From Rhodothermales bacterium (lineage in GTDB: Bacteria; Bacteroidota; Rhodothermia; Rhodothermales; Bin80), in the NCBI GenBank assembly GCA_028278205.1, contig JANQES010000038.1, forward strand, positions 42,881-106,880: a stretch of 64,000 bases of DNA, in the 5' to 3' direction. Shown here piece by piece: positions 18,010 to 26,491 of this stretch. Position numbers and translations under genes: made by a program. The notes under the pieces are model-generated. The model did no database searches and was not told the origin of the DNA. It worked only from the letters and a program-made list of their open reading frames with translations. The stretch's first letter is position 1. Each line of letters begins with the position of its first letter.

Positions 18010-19297
18010 GATAGCAGGCCTCTTGCTGGTGATGTTCCTGGTGCTGGTGATGCTCCGGGTGCCGGTGGCGTTTGCGCTGGGGCTGGCTACGATCCCGGTT
18101 TTCCTGTTTCATGAGCGGCTGTCGATCACGCTGCTTTTCATCGAGATGTTCAAGGCGTACAACTCGTTTTTGCTGCTGGCCGTCCCGTTTTTTCTGCTGG
18201 CGGCCAACCTGATGAACGCCGCCGGCATCACCGACCGCCTGATGAACCTCTCGCGGGCGATGGTCGGGCATCTGCCCGGCGGCCTGGGGCACGTCAACGT
18301 AACCGTCAGCATGCTCTTTGCCGGCATCTCCGGCTCGTCCACCGCCGATTCTGCCGGCATCGGCGCGCTCATGATTCCGACGATGAAAGCCGAGGGCTAC
18401 GACGCATCGGTAGCTGTGGCGGTGACGGCCTGCTCGTCGGTGATGGGCGTGATCATCCCGCCGAGCGTTTTGATGATCATCTGGGGCGGCGTGATGTCGG
18501 TGTCGATTGGCGGGCTTTTTCTGGCGGGTGTCCTGCCCGGCCTGGCCCTCGGCCTGTCGATGATGGTGACGGTGTACGTCTACGCCCGGCGGCGCGGTTA
18601 TCCGCAATATCCACGCGCCACGTTCATGGCCGTGGCCCGGTCTTTCGCCAAAGCCTTCGGCGCGTTGCTGACGCCGCTGATCATCGTCGGCGGCATTGCC
18701 GGCGGCTTTTTTACGCCCACCGAGGCGGCGTTTATCGCCGTGGTCTACGCGCTCATCATCGGGTTGATGGGGTATCGCAGTATGAAGCTGCGGCAGTTGC
18801 CGGAGGTGTTTTACGAGTCGGCGCGGTTTGCGGCCATCGCGCTGTTTGCCGTGGGGACGGCCTCGGCGTTTGCGTTCCTGCTGGCGTTTTTCAAAGTGCC
18901 GGAAGCCCTCGTGAGCCAGTTGGACGGCCTGGGCTTCGGGTTTATCGGCACGGGCCTGGTCATCGCCGGGGCGTTTCTGTTGATCGGCATGTTCATCGAC
19001 GCGATCCCGGCGATCATCATCCTGGGCACGGTGTTGTGGCCGGTGGCAGAAGCCGCCGCGTTCCACCCGATTCATTTTGCCATCATCGGCGTCGTCGCGC
19101 TGGCCTTCGGGCTGGTGACGCCGCCCTACGGCCTGTGCCTGCTGATCAGTTGCGCCCTCGGCGAGATCCGCGTGGTAGATGTGCTCAAAGACGTCGTCAT
19201 CCTCCTCGTGCCGATGCTCGTGGTGCTGCTGCTGATCATCGTGCTGCCGGATGTGATCCTCCTGCTGCCGAAATGGCTGATGCCGTCTTCTGTTTGA
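17996..19297 (+). CDS. dctM: TRAP transporter large permease (DctM family)
   Basis: 433 residues, almost entirely hydrophobic with about 12 predicted membrane segments. Signature stretches are RVPVAFALGLATIPVFL, FLLAANLMNAAGITDRL, MLFAGISGSSTADSAGIG, IPPSVLMIIWGGVMSVSIGGLFLAG and GGFFTPTEAAFIAVVYALI. The length is normal. DctM is the sodium-coupled transport subunit. The gene starts inside the end of dctQ and is the last gene of the cluster; a family B inverted repeat follows. Confidence 0.92.
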   Translation: MGPYEIAGLLLVMFLVLVMLRVPVAFALGLATIPVFLFHERLSITLLFIEMFKAYNSFLLLAVPFFLLAANLMNAAGITDRLMNLSRAMVGHLPGGLGHVNVTVSMLFAGISGSSTADSAGIGALMIPTMKAEGYDASVAVAVTACSSVMGVIIPPSVLMIIWGGVMSVSIGGLFLAGVLPGLALGLSMMVTVYVYARRRGYPQYPRATFMAVARSFAKAFGALLTPLIIVGGIAGGFFTPTEAAFIAVVYALIIGLMGYRSMKLRQLPEVFYESARFAAIALFAVGTASAFAFLLAFFKVPEALVSQLDGLGFGFIGTGLVIAGAFLLIGMFIDAIPAIIILGTVLWPVAEAAAFHPIHFAIIGVVALAFGLVTPPYGLCLLISCALGEIRVVDVLKDVVILLVPMLVVLLLIIVLPDVILLLPKWLMPSSV

Positions 19298-19344
19298 CGG
19301 CGATGCTGGGACACAACGGCGTAAGTTCACAGTAGGTTGGGCAG

Positions 19345-19420
19345 GACGTAAAACGTGAAACGTAAAACGTAAGGGTGCCCCACCACCCGTTGTTAGCAGC
19401 ACCCTTACGTTTTACGCATT
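19345..19420. repeat. family B heptamer-armed inverted repeat
   Basis: The left arm holds ACGTAAA, ACGTGAA and similar 7-bp units and ends GGGTGC; the right arm starts GCACCCTTACGTTTTACG. The loop is about 20 bases. It lies between the convergent dctM and higA genes and could serve as a bidirectional terminator. Confidence 0.85.
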
Positions 19421-19421
19421 G

Positions 19422-19760
19422 CTACGCGGCTGCGTCACCCTCAAGCGGTACAAACGTTATTTCCACGCGTTTGCCGACGGCAGCGGCGATCCTGTTGAGC
19501 ATCGACAGCGAGTGCCCCTCGTAGTCAGCTTCTTCAAGGTCGCAGATCACAGAAGCCGTGGTTCCGACGAGTTCGGCCAGTTTTCTTTGTGAAAGGCCGG
19601 CTTCCGTGCGAAGCTCGTAAATCTTGCGTGCTATCTCGTCTTCTGCACGGACCTCTTCAAGCATTTCTAGCATTTCCGGATTTCCCTCGAAATACCGGCG
19701 ATGTAGAATTTCAACAGCGTCGGAAGTCGGTTTTCGCTTTTTTTCTTTATCCTTTGCCAT
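19422..19760 (-). CDS. higA: HigA-like XRE antitoxin
   Basis: 112 residues. A helix-turn-helix of the XRE/Cro type lies at about residues 53-90 (LSQRKLAELVGTTASVICDLEEADYEGHSL). It overlaps the end of the toxin gene by 14 bases and has its own GGAGG site within the toxin gene, as in the higBA operons where the toxin gene comes first. The protein would neutralise HigB and repress the operon by binding the palindrome upstream of higB. The N-terminal KDKEKKRKPTSDA is lysine-rich and probably disordered. The family call rests on the HTH and the partner. Confidence 0.82.
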   Translation of the reverse strand: MAKDKEKKRKPTSDAVEILHRRYFEGNPEMLEMLEEVRAEDEIARKIYELRTEAGLSQRKLAELVGTTASVICDLEEADYEGHSLSMLNRIAAAVGKRVEITFVPLEGDAAA

Positions 19761-20130
19761 TTTCGTCCTCCAAGTAGGTGTGCTTCTCCGGATCTAGCTC
19801 AAACTTTCCTTTGCGCTCTACAGCACGATTGATCTCCCTTAGCGGGACAACTCGCTCCTTGATCAGCCCATGTGAGACCACAACGGCTGTCCGTCCATGG
19901 AAAAAGTAGAGCATGCGGTAGTTCACGCGCTGATACCTTACCCGGAGTTCATAAATGTTGTCTCTCAGATAATCGGCTTCAGGGCGTCTCAATTCATGTC
20001 CTAGATTTCCAAGTCGCTCGATTCTCTTTCGGCATTTAACCTTCACCTTTTTGGGAAGGCTATCGAGCCACGCAAGGATCGGGACGCTGTCATCGTCTTC
20101 TTTGTAGAAGACTACTCTCGTTTCCGGCAT
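19747..20130 (-). CDS. higB: HigB/Gp49-like RelE-superfamily toxin
   Basis: 127 residues. NIYELRVRYQRVNYRMLYFFHGRTAVVVSHGLIKE followed by PLREINRA is the conserved core of the phage-derived Gp49-like/HigB family (DUF891), ribosome-dependent mRNA interferases. The length is a little above the usual 100-120 because of a charged C-terminal tail. A TAGGAGCG site precedes the ATG at 20130. It is the first gene of a two-gene operon with higA downstream. A 22-bp inverted repeat 19 bases upstream is a candidate operator. Confidence 0.85.
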   Translation of the reverse strand: MPETRVVFYKEDDDSVPILAWLDSLPKKVKVKCRKRIERLGNLGHELRRPEADYLRDNIYELRVRYQRVNYRMLYFFHGRTAVVVSHGLIKERVVPLREINRAVERKGKFELDPEKHTYLEDENGKG

Positions 20131-20148
20131 ACGCTCCTAAGTTTTTCA

Positions 20149-20170
20149 TTGTTCGCAATATTACGAACAA
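20149..20170. promoter_or_regulatory. candidate HigA operator palindrome
   Basis: TTGTTCG and CGAACAA form a perfect inverted repeat with an 8-base A/T-rich spacer. It lies 19-40 bases upstream of the higB start codon, where an autoregulated toxin-antitoxin promoter is expected. Its role is inferred from position and symmetry. Confidence 0.55.
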
Positions 20171-20291
20171 AGGTCGGGAAGTTTTCTTATGGAGCGCCGC
20201 GTCAAGGTAAAAATCTCGAACGAATTATCCAGGCATTGCTTCTGACACGGCTTTCTGTTACTCTGCCACATAACGCTTATCCCCGGCCGTC

Positions 20292-22640
20292 ATGACTCTT
20301 TCTTTCCGACGTACTTTCATTGGCACAGCCGGCATCGTCCTGATGGCGTTGCTGGCGGGATGTAGCCCAGAGCCGAATCCGAATCCTTCGGAGAAGCCGC
20401 TGGCCTACGTAGACCCGCTCATCGGCACCGGGTCGGCGACGACGGTTAGCGCGTTGCGGCATAGCGAGGCCGACAATGAACCGCGCGGGCAGACCGTCCC
20501 CACCGCCGGGGTGCCCTTCGGCATGACGCAGTGGACGCCGCAGACCCGCGACACCGAGACCAAATGCGTCGCGCCGTATTACCACAGCGACACCCGCATT
20601 CAGGGGTTTCGTGGGAGCCATTGGATGAGCGGGTCGTGCACGCAGGATTACGGCAGCGTCACGATTATGCCGATGACGGACGTGCTGCGGACCGGCCCGG
20701 AGGCGCGCGCGTCGGCGTTTTCGCGCGAGACGGAGACAGCCTCGCCCGCCTATTACCGGGTGCATCTGGACGATTACGACGTGGACGCGGAGATGACCGG
20801 CACGGCCCGCGCGGGCCTGTTGCGTTTCACGTTTCAAGACAACGCCACAGCCTCCTTCATCATCACCCCGAACAGCGACGAAGGCGTCGGGTCCGTCGAA
20901 CTGCTGCCCGAAGAAAACGCGGTGCGCGGGTCCAATCCGGCGCATCGCATCTACCAGGGATGGGGGCAGCCGGCAGGCTTCAGCGGCCATTTTGAGGCGG
21001 TCTTCGATAAACCCTTCAAAGCTTTCGGCACGTGGAAAGGCGAGGACGCGAACCCCGGCGCGCTTCGTCTCGGCGGCGAGGGCGATAGCACCGCCATCGG
21101 TGTCTTCGTGCAGTTCGACGTAAGCCCAGGCGAGGTGATTCACGTGAAGGTCGGCACGTCGTTTACGAGCGTCGCGCAGGCGCAGAAAAACCTCGACGCG
21201 GAGATACCGGGCTGGGATTTCGATGCGGTGCGCGCGCAGGCCGAGCTAGCGTGGAACGACGCGCTCGGCGTGGTGACCGTCGAGGGGGGGACGGAGGAAG
21301 AGCGCGTGATGTTTTATTCAGCGCTCTATCACGCGATGCTCTTGCCGCGCCTCTTCAGCGACGCCGATGGGAGCTACGTGGGTTTTGCTGATGACGACGC
21401 GGTGCATACGGCAGAAGGCTTTGACTATTATGCCGATTTTTCGCTCTGGGATACCTACCGCGCCGTGCATCCGCTGCTGACGCTCCTGGCCCCACAACGC
21501 GCGCAAGACATGGTGCAGTCGCTCCTGGCGAAAGCCGAGCACGGGCAGTGGTTGCCCACGTTTCCGAGCTGGAACAGCTACACCTCTGCCATGATCGGCG
21601 ACCACGCCATCCCCGTCATCGTCGATGCCTATATGAAAGGGATTGAGGGCTTCGATGCCGAGCGGGCCTATGCCTTCATGCTCAAAAATGCCACCCAGAC
21701 ACCCGACTACGCCGCGTATCTCGACGGCAAGGGCCGGCGTGCGCTTCAGCCCTACCTCGACCACGGCTATCTGCCGATGGAGGAGCCCGTCGAGGAAGCA
21801 TTCCACAAACAGGAGCAGGTCTCGCGTTCCCTCGAATACGCCTACGACGACTTCGTCCTGGCCGTGATGGCGGGGGCGCTCGGCCACGAAGACGACTTTC
21901 AGGCCTTGATGCAACGCGCCGCGTTCTACAAAAACGTCATCGATCCCCAGACCGGCTTTGCGCGGGGTCGCTATGCCGACGGCTCCTGGACGACGCCCTT
22001 CGATCCTGCCGAACGGAAGTATGAGTTCATCACGGAGGGGACACCTTTTCATTACACGTGGTATGTGCCCCAGGATATGGCGGGGTTGATCGACCTGATG
22101 GGCGGGCGCGAGCGGTTCGTTGCCCGGCTCGATACGCTTTTCGATCAAGGTCTCTACTGGCACGGCAATGAACCGAGCCACCATATTGCGTACCTTTACA
22201 ATTATGCGGGGGCGCCGTGGAAGACGCAGGCGCGCGTCCGCCGGCTGATGGCCGAGGAATACGGCACCGGGCCGGGCGGCTTGAGCGGCAACGACGACGC
22301 CGGGCAGATGTCGGCCTGGTATGCCTTCAGCGCCCTCGGTTTGTATCCGGTTGCGCCCGGACTTTCGTATTATGCTATCGGGAGCCCGCTCTTCGAGGTC
22401 GTCACGTTCCGGCTCGCCAACGGGCGGACGTTTACGATCAACGCCGAAGGCGCCTCAGCCTCCAACATGTACATTCAATCGGCGACGCTCAACGGCGAAG
22501 CGTTTGACCGGCCCTGGATCATGCACGAGCACATGATGGCCGGGGGCACGCTCACCTTGCAGATGGGGCCGGAGCCTGAGCCGTCGTGGGGGCATCTGCC
22601 TCAACACGCGCCGCCGTCGATGAGTGTCGCGATTTACTGA
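20292..22640 (+). CDS. GH92 family alpha-mannosidase, lipoprotein
   Basis: 782 residues. A lipoprotein signal peptide ends ALLAGC with Cys24. The mature protein begins YVDPLIGTG, the N-terminal signature of glycoside hydrolase family 92, and continues with TVPTAGVPFGMTQWTPQT, IQGFRGSHWMSG, AEHGQWLPTFPSWNSYTSAMIGDHAIPVIVDAYMKG. GNEPSHHIAYLYNYAG near residue 624 holds the conserved Glu assigned as acid, and GNDDAGQMSAWYAFSALGLYPVAPG the catalytic Asp pair. GH92 enzymes are Ca-dependent exo-alpha-mannosidases acting mainly on N-glycan or fungal mannans. The length is normal. A DUF4097-like secreted protein follows after 11 bases and may be co-transcribed. Confidence 0.93.
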   Translation: MTLSFRRTFIGTAGIVLMALLAGCSPEPNPNPSEKPLAYVDPLIGTGSATTVSALRHSEADNEPRGQTVPTAGVPFGMTQWTPQTRDTETKCVAPYYHSDTRIQGFRGSHWMSGSCTQDYGSVTIMPMTDVLRTGPEARASAFSRETETASPAYYRVHLDDYDVDAEMTGTARAGLLRFTFQDNATASFIITPNSDEGVGSVELLPEENAVRGSNPAHRIYQGWGQPAGFSGHFEAVFDKPFKAFGTWKGEDANPGALRLGGEGDSTAIGVFVQFDVSPGEVIHVKVGTSFTSVAQAQKNLDAEIPGWDFDAVRAQAELAWNDALGVVTVEGGTEEERVMFYSALYHAMLLPRLFSDADGSYVGFADDDAVHTAEGFDYYADFSLWDTYRAVHPLLTLLAPQRAQDMVQSLLAKAEHGQWLPTFPSWNSYTSAMIGDHAIPVIVDAYMKGIEGFDAERAYAFMLKNATQTPDYAAYLDGKGRRALQPYLDHGYLPMEEPVEEAFHKQEQVSRSLEYAYDDFVLAVMAGALGHEDDFQALMQRAAFYKNVIDPQTGFARGRYADGSWTTPFDPAERKYEFITEGTPFHYTWYVPQDMAGLIDLMGGRERFVARLDTLFDQGLYWHGNEPSHHIAYLYNYAGAPWKTQARVRRLMAEEYGTGPGGLSGNDDAGQMSAWYAFSALGLYPVAPGLSYYAIGSPLFEVVTFRLANGRTFTINAEGASASNMYIQSATLNGEAFDRPWIMHEHMMAGGTLTLQMGPEPEPSWGHLPQHAPPSMSVAIY

Positions 22641-22651
22641 CGTTCACGAAG

Positions 22652-23512
22652 ATGATGACGAAGTCGAACACAGCACACCTGGGAGTGGCGCCGGGATCGA
22701 TCCTGCGGATCGCGGGCCTCGTGCTGTGCTTGATGATGCCGGCGACGACGACGTGGGCGCAGGCGCACGTGCGAACGTTCTCCAAAATGTATTCCTTCGA
22801 CCCCGACGGGGTGATCGACCTGTCGGCCTACAAAGGCAGCATCGCCATCGTGCCCTGGGATCAGGCGCAGGTGCAGATCGACGTGCGGATCGTGGCCGAA
22901 GACATGGCCGGCGCGATGATGCTCTGGGACGTCAAAGTGCGCATCTTCGGTTCGTTGCTCGATCTGACAATCGAGACGGATTATCGCAAGGCGTTGAAAA
23001 AGATTGAAGACCTCGCCGAAGCGTCGGTCTATCCGCGTCTGCCGCGTGTGCATTACGTCATCAAGATGCCCAGCACCGCACGGCTGAAGGTGGAGGATTA
23101 TATGTCCGACACGACCATCAACGGGTTTCATGCATCCCTGGAGTATTACACCTACAAAGGCACGCTGGAGGTCACCAATTTCAGAGGCGCCATGGCCTTC
23201 GATACGTTCATGGGCAAAGCGCGCGTTGCCCTCGGCGCCCACGTCGGCGATTGCAGCCTCCAGACCCACCAGGGCATCGTGGACGTCGAACTGCCCGACG
23301 GGCTCGGTCTCAACTTCGACATCAGCCTGGGCACGCCGCAGGCCGTTTTCGCCGACGAGGGCGAGGTTGTCGAACTGCGTCCACAGAAGAGGACCAGACC
23401 CGCCAACGGAGGCGCCAAACCAGATCAAGCCTATCAGGCAACACTCAACGGCGGCGGCGCCCTCCTCACCCTGGCCACCCACAGCGGTGCGCTGCGGCTT
23501 CGAAAACAGTGA
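22652..23512 (+). CDS. secreted DUF4097-like beta-strand repeat protein
   Basis: 286 residues. A signal peptide ends near TTTWAQ. The body shows strand-turn repeats: GVIDLSAYKGSIAIVPWDQAQVQIDVRIVAEDM, then SLEYYTYKGTLEVTNFRGAMAFDTFMGKARVAL and GDCSLQTHQGIVDVELPDG. This repeating beta pattern resembles the DUF4097/adhesin-like putative right-handed helix family. The function is unknown. The ATG at 22652 is preferred over one at 22586 because the latter would overlap the GH92 gene and precede the signal peptide by 22 residues. The start lies 11 bases after the GH92 stop, so the two genes probably share a transcript. Confidence 0.65.
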   Translation: MMTKSNTAHLGVAPGSILRIAGLVLCLMMPATTTWAQAHVRTFSKMYSFDPDGVIDLSAYKGSIAIVPWDQAQVQIDVRIVAEDMAGAMMLWDVKVRIFGSLLDLTIETDYRKALKKIEDLAEASVYPRLPRVHYVIKMPSTARLKVEDYMSDTTINGFHASLEYYTYKGTLEVTNFRGAMAFDTFMGKARVALGAHVGDCSLQTHQGIVDVELPDGLGLNFDISLGTPQAVFADEGEVVELRPQKRTRPANGGAKPDQAYQATLNGGGALLTLATHSGALRLRKQ

Positions 23513-23530
23513 TTTGGTGAGTGTGTTCTG

Positions 23531-23797
23531 AGGTCTCCGGCCCTTTGATGAGGTTTGATTCATTATTTCGGTAATTGCCCCTGCGCGATTCCCCCTTTGA
23601 AGGGGGACAGCGTCCGGCAAACGAAGGTGCAGCCGGGCGCAGGGGGATGTTCGTGCGGCCTGACAAGAGGTTTTCAGCAAGCCGCACGAACATCCCCCGC
23701 CCCTCCTGCGTCGGGGCACCCCCTTCAAAGGGGGACTTTATTGTGAGAGCCTTTACCGAAATAAAAAATCAAACATCATTGAAGGGCCGAGGACCTT
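23531..23797. repeat. 267-bp nested inverted repeat
   Basis: Three inverted pairs lie one inside the other. Outer: a left arm around 23539-23575 (GGCCCTTTGATGAGG to TTTCGGTAA) pairs with 23752-23788. Middle: CCCTTTGAAGGGGG at 23591-23604 pairs with CCCCCTTCAAAGGG at 23719-23732. Inner: GGGATGTTCGTGCGGC near 23645 pairs with GCCGCACGAACATCCC near 23682, with a loop of about 20 bases. No gene is seen in 23513-23839. Confidence 0.85.
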
Positions 23798-23839
23798 CTC
23801 GCCTTAATCAGAGAATCACCAGAAAAACATCCCAAATCA

Positions 23840-24739
23840 ATGAGCGAAACCGTCGGATTTATCGGATTGGGCATCATGGGCCGGGGGATGGCCCACAACC
23901 TTCTCAAGGCCGGCTTCGACGTCTGCGTCTGGAACCGGACGGCCAGCCGCATGACGTCGCTGGCCGAAGCCGGCGCGCAGACCGCTGTCAGCCCCGCCGA
24001 CCTCGCTGCCCGGTGCGGCGTCATCATCACCTGCGTCAGCGATACGCCGGATGTGGTCGCGGTGGTGCTGGGCGAGCAGGGCGTCATCCACGGCGTGCAG
24101 GAGGGAGCGTTGGTGGTCGATATGAGCACCATCAGCCCGCAGACGACCCGCGAGATCGCCGACCGGCTCAACGAAAAGGGCGTCCACATGCTCGATGCGC
24201 CTATCAGCGGCGGCAGCGAAGGCGCCGCCAATGGCACGCTCAGCATCATGGTCGGCGGGGACGCGGCGCAGGTCGAGCGGGCGATGCCGTATCTTCAGGC
24301 GATGGGCAAGGCCATCACGCACGTCGGCGGGCAGGGCGCGGGCCAGACCGTCAAGCTGGTCAACCAGATCCTGGTGGTGGGCACGATGCTGGCCGTCAGC
24401 GAGGCGTTGCTCTTTGCCGAGGCCGGCGGGTTGGATTTGCAGAAGACGCTGGCCGCCGTCGAAAAGGGTGCTGCCGGCAGTTGGATGCTTAGCAACCGGG
24501 GCTCGCAGGCCATCGTGCGCGATTGGCGCCCCGGCTTCACGATTGACCTGCAACAGAAAGACCTCCGCCTCGTCCTCGAAGCCGCCGACCAGTTCGGCGT
24601 GCCGCTGATGGGCACGAGCCAGTGTTTTCATCTCTATCGAACGCTGCAAGCCCAGGGCCTCGGCCTCGAAGGCAACCACGCTATGATCAAAGCGCTGGAG
24701 CACCTGGCAGGCTTCCAGGTTGGAGAGGGAGGGGGATGA
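23840..24739 (+). CDS. beta-hydroxyacid dehydrogenase (GarR / 3-hydroxyisobutyrate dehydrogenase family)
   Basis: 299 residues. The N-terminal Rossmann motif VGFIGLGIMGRGMAHNLLKAG binds NAD(P); LDAPISGGSEGAANGTLSIMVGG is the family substrate-binding segment, and GQGAGQTVKLVNQ carries the catalytic Lys. Closest characterised types are tartronate semialdehyde (2-hydroxy-3-oxopropionate) reductase GarR and 3-hydroxyisobutyrate dehydrogenase. The choice cannot be settled here, but in a setting of sugar-acid genes the GarR-type reaction is plausible. Length is normal. The next gene is a lactonase in the same direction, separated by a family A repeat that starts one base after the stop. Confidence 0.85.
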   Translation: MSETVGFIGLGIMGRGMAHNLLKAGFDVCVWNRTASRMTSLAEAGAQTAVSPADLAARCGVIITCVSDTPDVVAVVLGEQGVIHGVQEGALVVDMSTISPQTTREIADRLNEKGVHMLDAPISGGSEGAANGTLSIMVGGDAAQVERAMPYLQAMGKAITHVGGQGAGQTVKLVNQILVVGTMLAVSEALLFAEAGGLDLQKTLAAVEKGAAGSWMLSNRGSQAIVRDWRPGFTIDLQQKDLRLVLEAADQFGVPLMGTSQCFHLYRTLQAQGLGLEGNHAMIKALEHLAGFQVGEGGG

Positions 24740-24740
24740 T

Positions 24741-24887
24741 GATTTTAGATTTTGGATTTTGGATTGTTTATTTCCACGGTCCTCAATAAACGAAAAAGTC
24801 GCGACGGCAAGGACCGCTGCGGCTTTTTTGGTTGAGATCACGGGTCGAACGAGACCAATCCAAAATCCAAAATCTAAAATCCAAAAT
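24741..24887. repeat. family A long inverted repeat with internal hairpin
   Basis: 147 bp. Left arm 24741-24766, right arm 24856-24887, both built from GATTTTG/GATTTTA heptamers. The centre contains a terminator-like hairpin: AAAAAGTCGCGACGG pairs imperfectly with CCGCTGCGGCTTTTTT. The right arm runs into the ATG of the lactonase gene at 24886. Same plan as 28951, 50649 and 59152. Confidence 0.9.
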
Positions 24888-25971
24888 GGGCACCGTTTAC
24901 GTAGGGACGTACACGAAGCCGGAAGACCACGTCCTGGGCCAGGGTGCCGGGATCTACGTCTATCACATGGATCCCGCGACGGGCGCGTTGACGCTCGACA
25001 GTGTGGCGACCGAGCCGGTCAATCCTTCGTTTTTAGCGCTCGATCCGCAGCGCCGTTTTTTGTATGCGACGAGCGAGGTGATGACGTTCGAGGGGCAGCC
25101 GGGCGGGGCGGTCTATGCCTACGCCATCGACCCTGAAACGGGGCGGCTGACGTTTTTGAACCGGCAGCCCTCGCTCGGCGAGGCGACGTGCCATCTGAGC
25201 GTCGACCGGACGGGGCGGTTTGTGCTCGTCGCCAACTATATGGGCGGCTCGGTGGCTGTCTTGCCGGTTCTGGAAGACGGGCGGCTCGGGCCTGTGACGG
25301 ACTTCGTGCAGCACGAAGGATCGAGTGTGAACCCGGAACGGCAGGAAGCGCCGCACCCGCATTCCATCTTCCTCGATGCCGCCGAGCGTTTTGCCTTCGT
25401 GCCCGACCTCGGCCTCGATAAGGTGATGATCTACCGGTTCGATGCCGCCCGAGGAACACTGACGCCGGCAGAGACGCCGTGGGTGTCGGTACAGCCCGGC
25501 GCCGGGCCGCGCCATTTCGCCTTCCATCCCCAGGGCCGCTTTGCGTATGTGCTCAACGAACTCGATGCCACGATGACCGCCTTTTCCTACGACCCGGCCA
25601 CCGGCGCGCTGACGACCCTGCAAACCCTCGACGTGCAACCCGACGACGAGGCCGCGCTCCGATCCGGCGCCGACGTCCACGTGGCGCCGTCCGGTCGGTT
25701 TGTCTACGGCTCGCTGCGCGGCCCCGACTGCATCGTCTCGCTGGCTATCGACGAGGCGACGGGGCAGCTTACGCGCCTCGGCCACACGTCCACGCAAGGC
25801 CAGACGCCGCGCAACTTCGCCCTCGATCCATCCGGCACCTTGCTGCTGGCCGCCAATCAGGATTCCCACACCATCGTCACGTTTCGTATCGACGCCCAAA
25901 CAGGCGCGTTGACACCGACGGGCCGCGTCACCGACGTGCCCTCGCCCGCGTGTGTAAAGGTGGTTGCTTGA
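24886..25971 (+). CDS. lactonase family protein (7-bladed propeller, 6-phosphogluconolactonase-like)
   Basis: 361 residues, no signal peptide. The sequence is a repeated propeller: YVGTYTKPEDHVLGQGAGIYVYHMDPATGALTL, YAYAIDPETGRLTFLNRQPS, VANYMGGSVAVLPVLEDGRLGP, HPHSIFLDAAERFAFVPDLGLDKVMIYRFD, GAGPRHFAFHPQGRFAYVLNELDATMTAFSYDPATGAL and TPRNFALDPSGTLLLAANQDSHTIVTFRID. These are the hallmarks of the PF10282 lactonase family (E. coli Pgl/YbhE), which open sugar lactones. An earlier in-frame ATG lies in the repeat and is rejected. Located after a beta-hydroxyacid dehydrogenase and near sugar dehydrogenases, it could hydrolyse aldonolactones produced by them. Confidence 0.88.
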   Translation: MGTVYVGTYTKPEDHVLGQGAGIYVYHMDPATGALTLDSVATEPVNPSFLALDPQRRFLYATSEVMTFEGQPGGAVYAYAIDPETGRLTFLNRQPSLGEATCHLSVDRTGRFVLVANYMGGSVAVLPVLEDGRLGPVTDFVQHEGSSVNPERQEAPHPHSIFLDAAERFAFVPDLGLDKVMIYRFDAARGTLTPAETPWVSVQPGAGPRHFAFHPQGRFAYVLNELDATMTAFSYDPATGALTTLQTLDVQPDDEAALRSGADVHVAPSGRFVYGSLRGPDCIVSLAIDEATGQLTRLGHTSTQGQTPRNFALDPSGTLLLAANQDSHTIVTFRIDAQTGALTPTGRVTDVPSPACVKVVA

Positions 25972-26050
25972 GTTGGTGATGAGACAAACTTTTCGGTTAG
26001 GCGAAGAGTAGTAGCGTAAAGCAGAAAGTGAAACCATTCGGCAAAATACC

Positions 26051-26278
26051 ATGCCAGCCGTCAAAATCACGCTTGAGCTTGATGAAGCAACCGGCAAAGC
26101 ATACCGCAATGCCACCCCGGAACAGCAACGCCGTGCTCAGGAACGCGCCCAACGATCCATTCAACGGGCACTTATGTCTCCGGAAGACGTCGGGGCTGAA
26201 TTTGATCGTATCAGGGCTAAATCCGTGCCCTATGCCCGGGCACAAGGATGGACGGACGAAATGAACGAAGCGTTCTGA
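26051..26278 (+). CDS. small protein, possible orphan antitoxin
   Basis: 75 residues: a short beta-like start (AVKITLELDEATGKAY), an acidic-basic helix (TPEQQRRAQERAQRSIQRAL) and a helical C-terminus. The architecture resembles small type II antitoxins with an N-terminal strand and following helix, but I do not recognise a named family. A C-terminal PIN or RelE toxin gene would be expected downstream; 26279-26491 holds none. The gene is real by composition and context rather than by family. Alternative: a remnant of a toxin-antitoxin pair. Confidence 0.45.
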   Translation: MPAVKITLELDEATGKAYRNATPEQQRRAQERAQRSIQRALMSPEDVGAEFDRIRAKSVPYARAQGWTDEMNEAF

Positions 26279-26491
26279 ATTTGTAGAAACGGTTCTGGAG
26301 AAGTAATCTGAATATCAATGTGCCCTGGATATACCGTTGCCTGCGTTGCATGGAACGGTTTTTTACCGTGTAGTATCAGATAGGACATCCATCGATCTGC
26401 TCATCAGACCCGGCACGCTTCTGTAGTTGATACGATCCCACCCATAAGGGGCCGCAACACATCGATCCTAACTCTACAGGAGGCTATGGCT

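Noticed and set aside
23575..24492. 305-residue plus-strand frame over the nested palindrome
   Set aside because: It overlaps the beta-hydroxyacid dehydrogenase in another frame and begins in repeat DNA; no domain is recognised.
26279..26491. possible toxin gene after the small orphan protein
   Set aside because: No frame of suitable length or family pattern is found.
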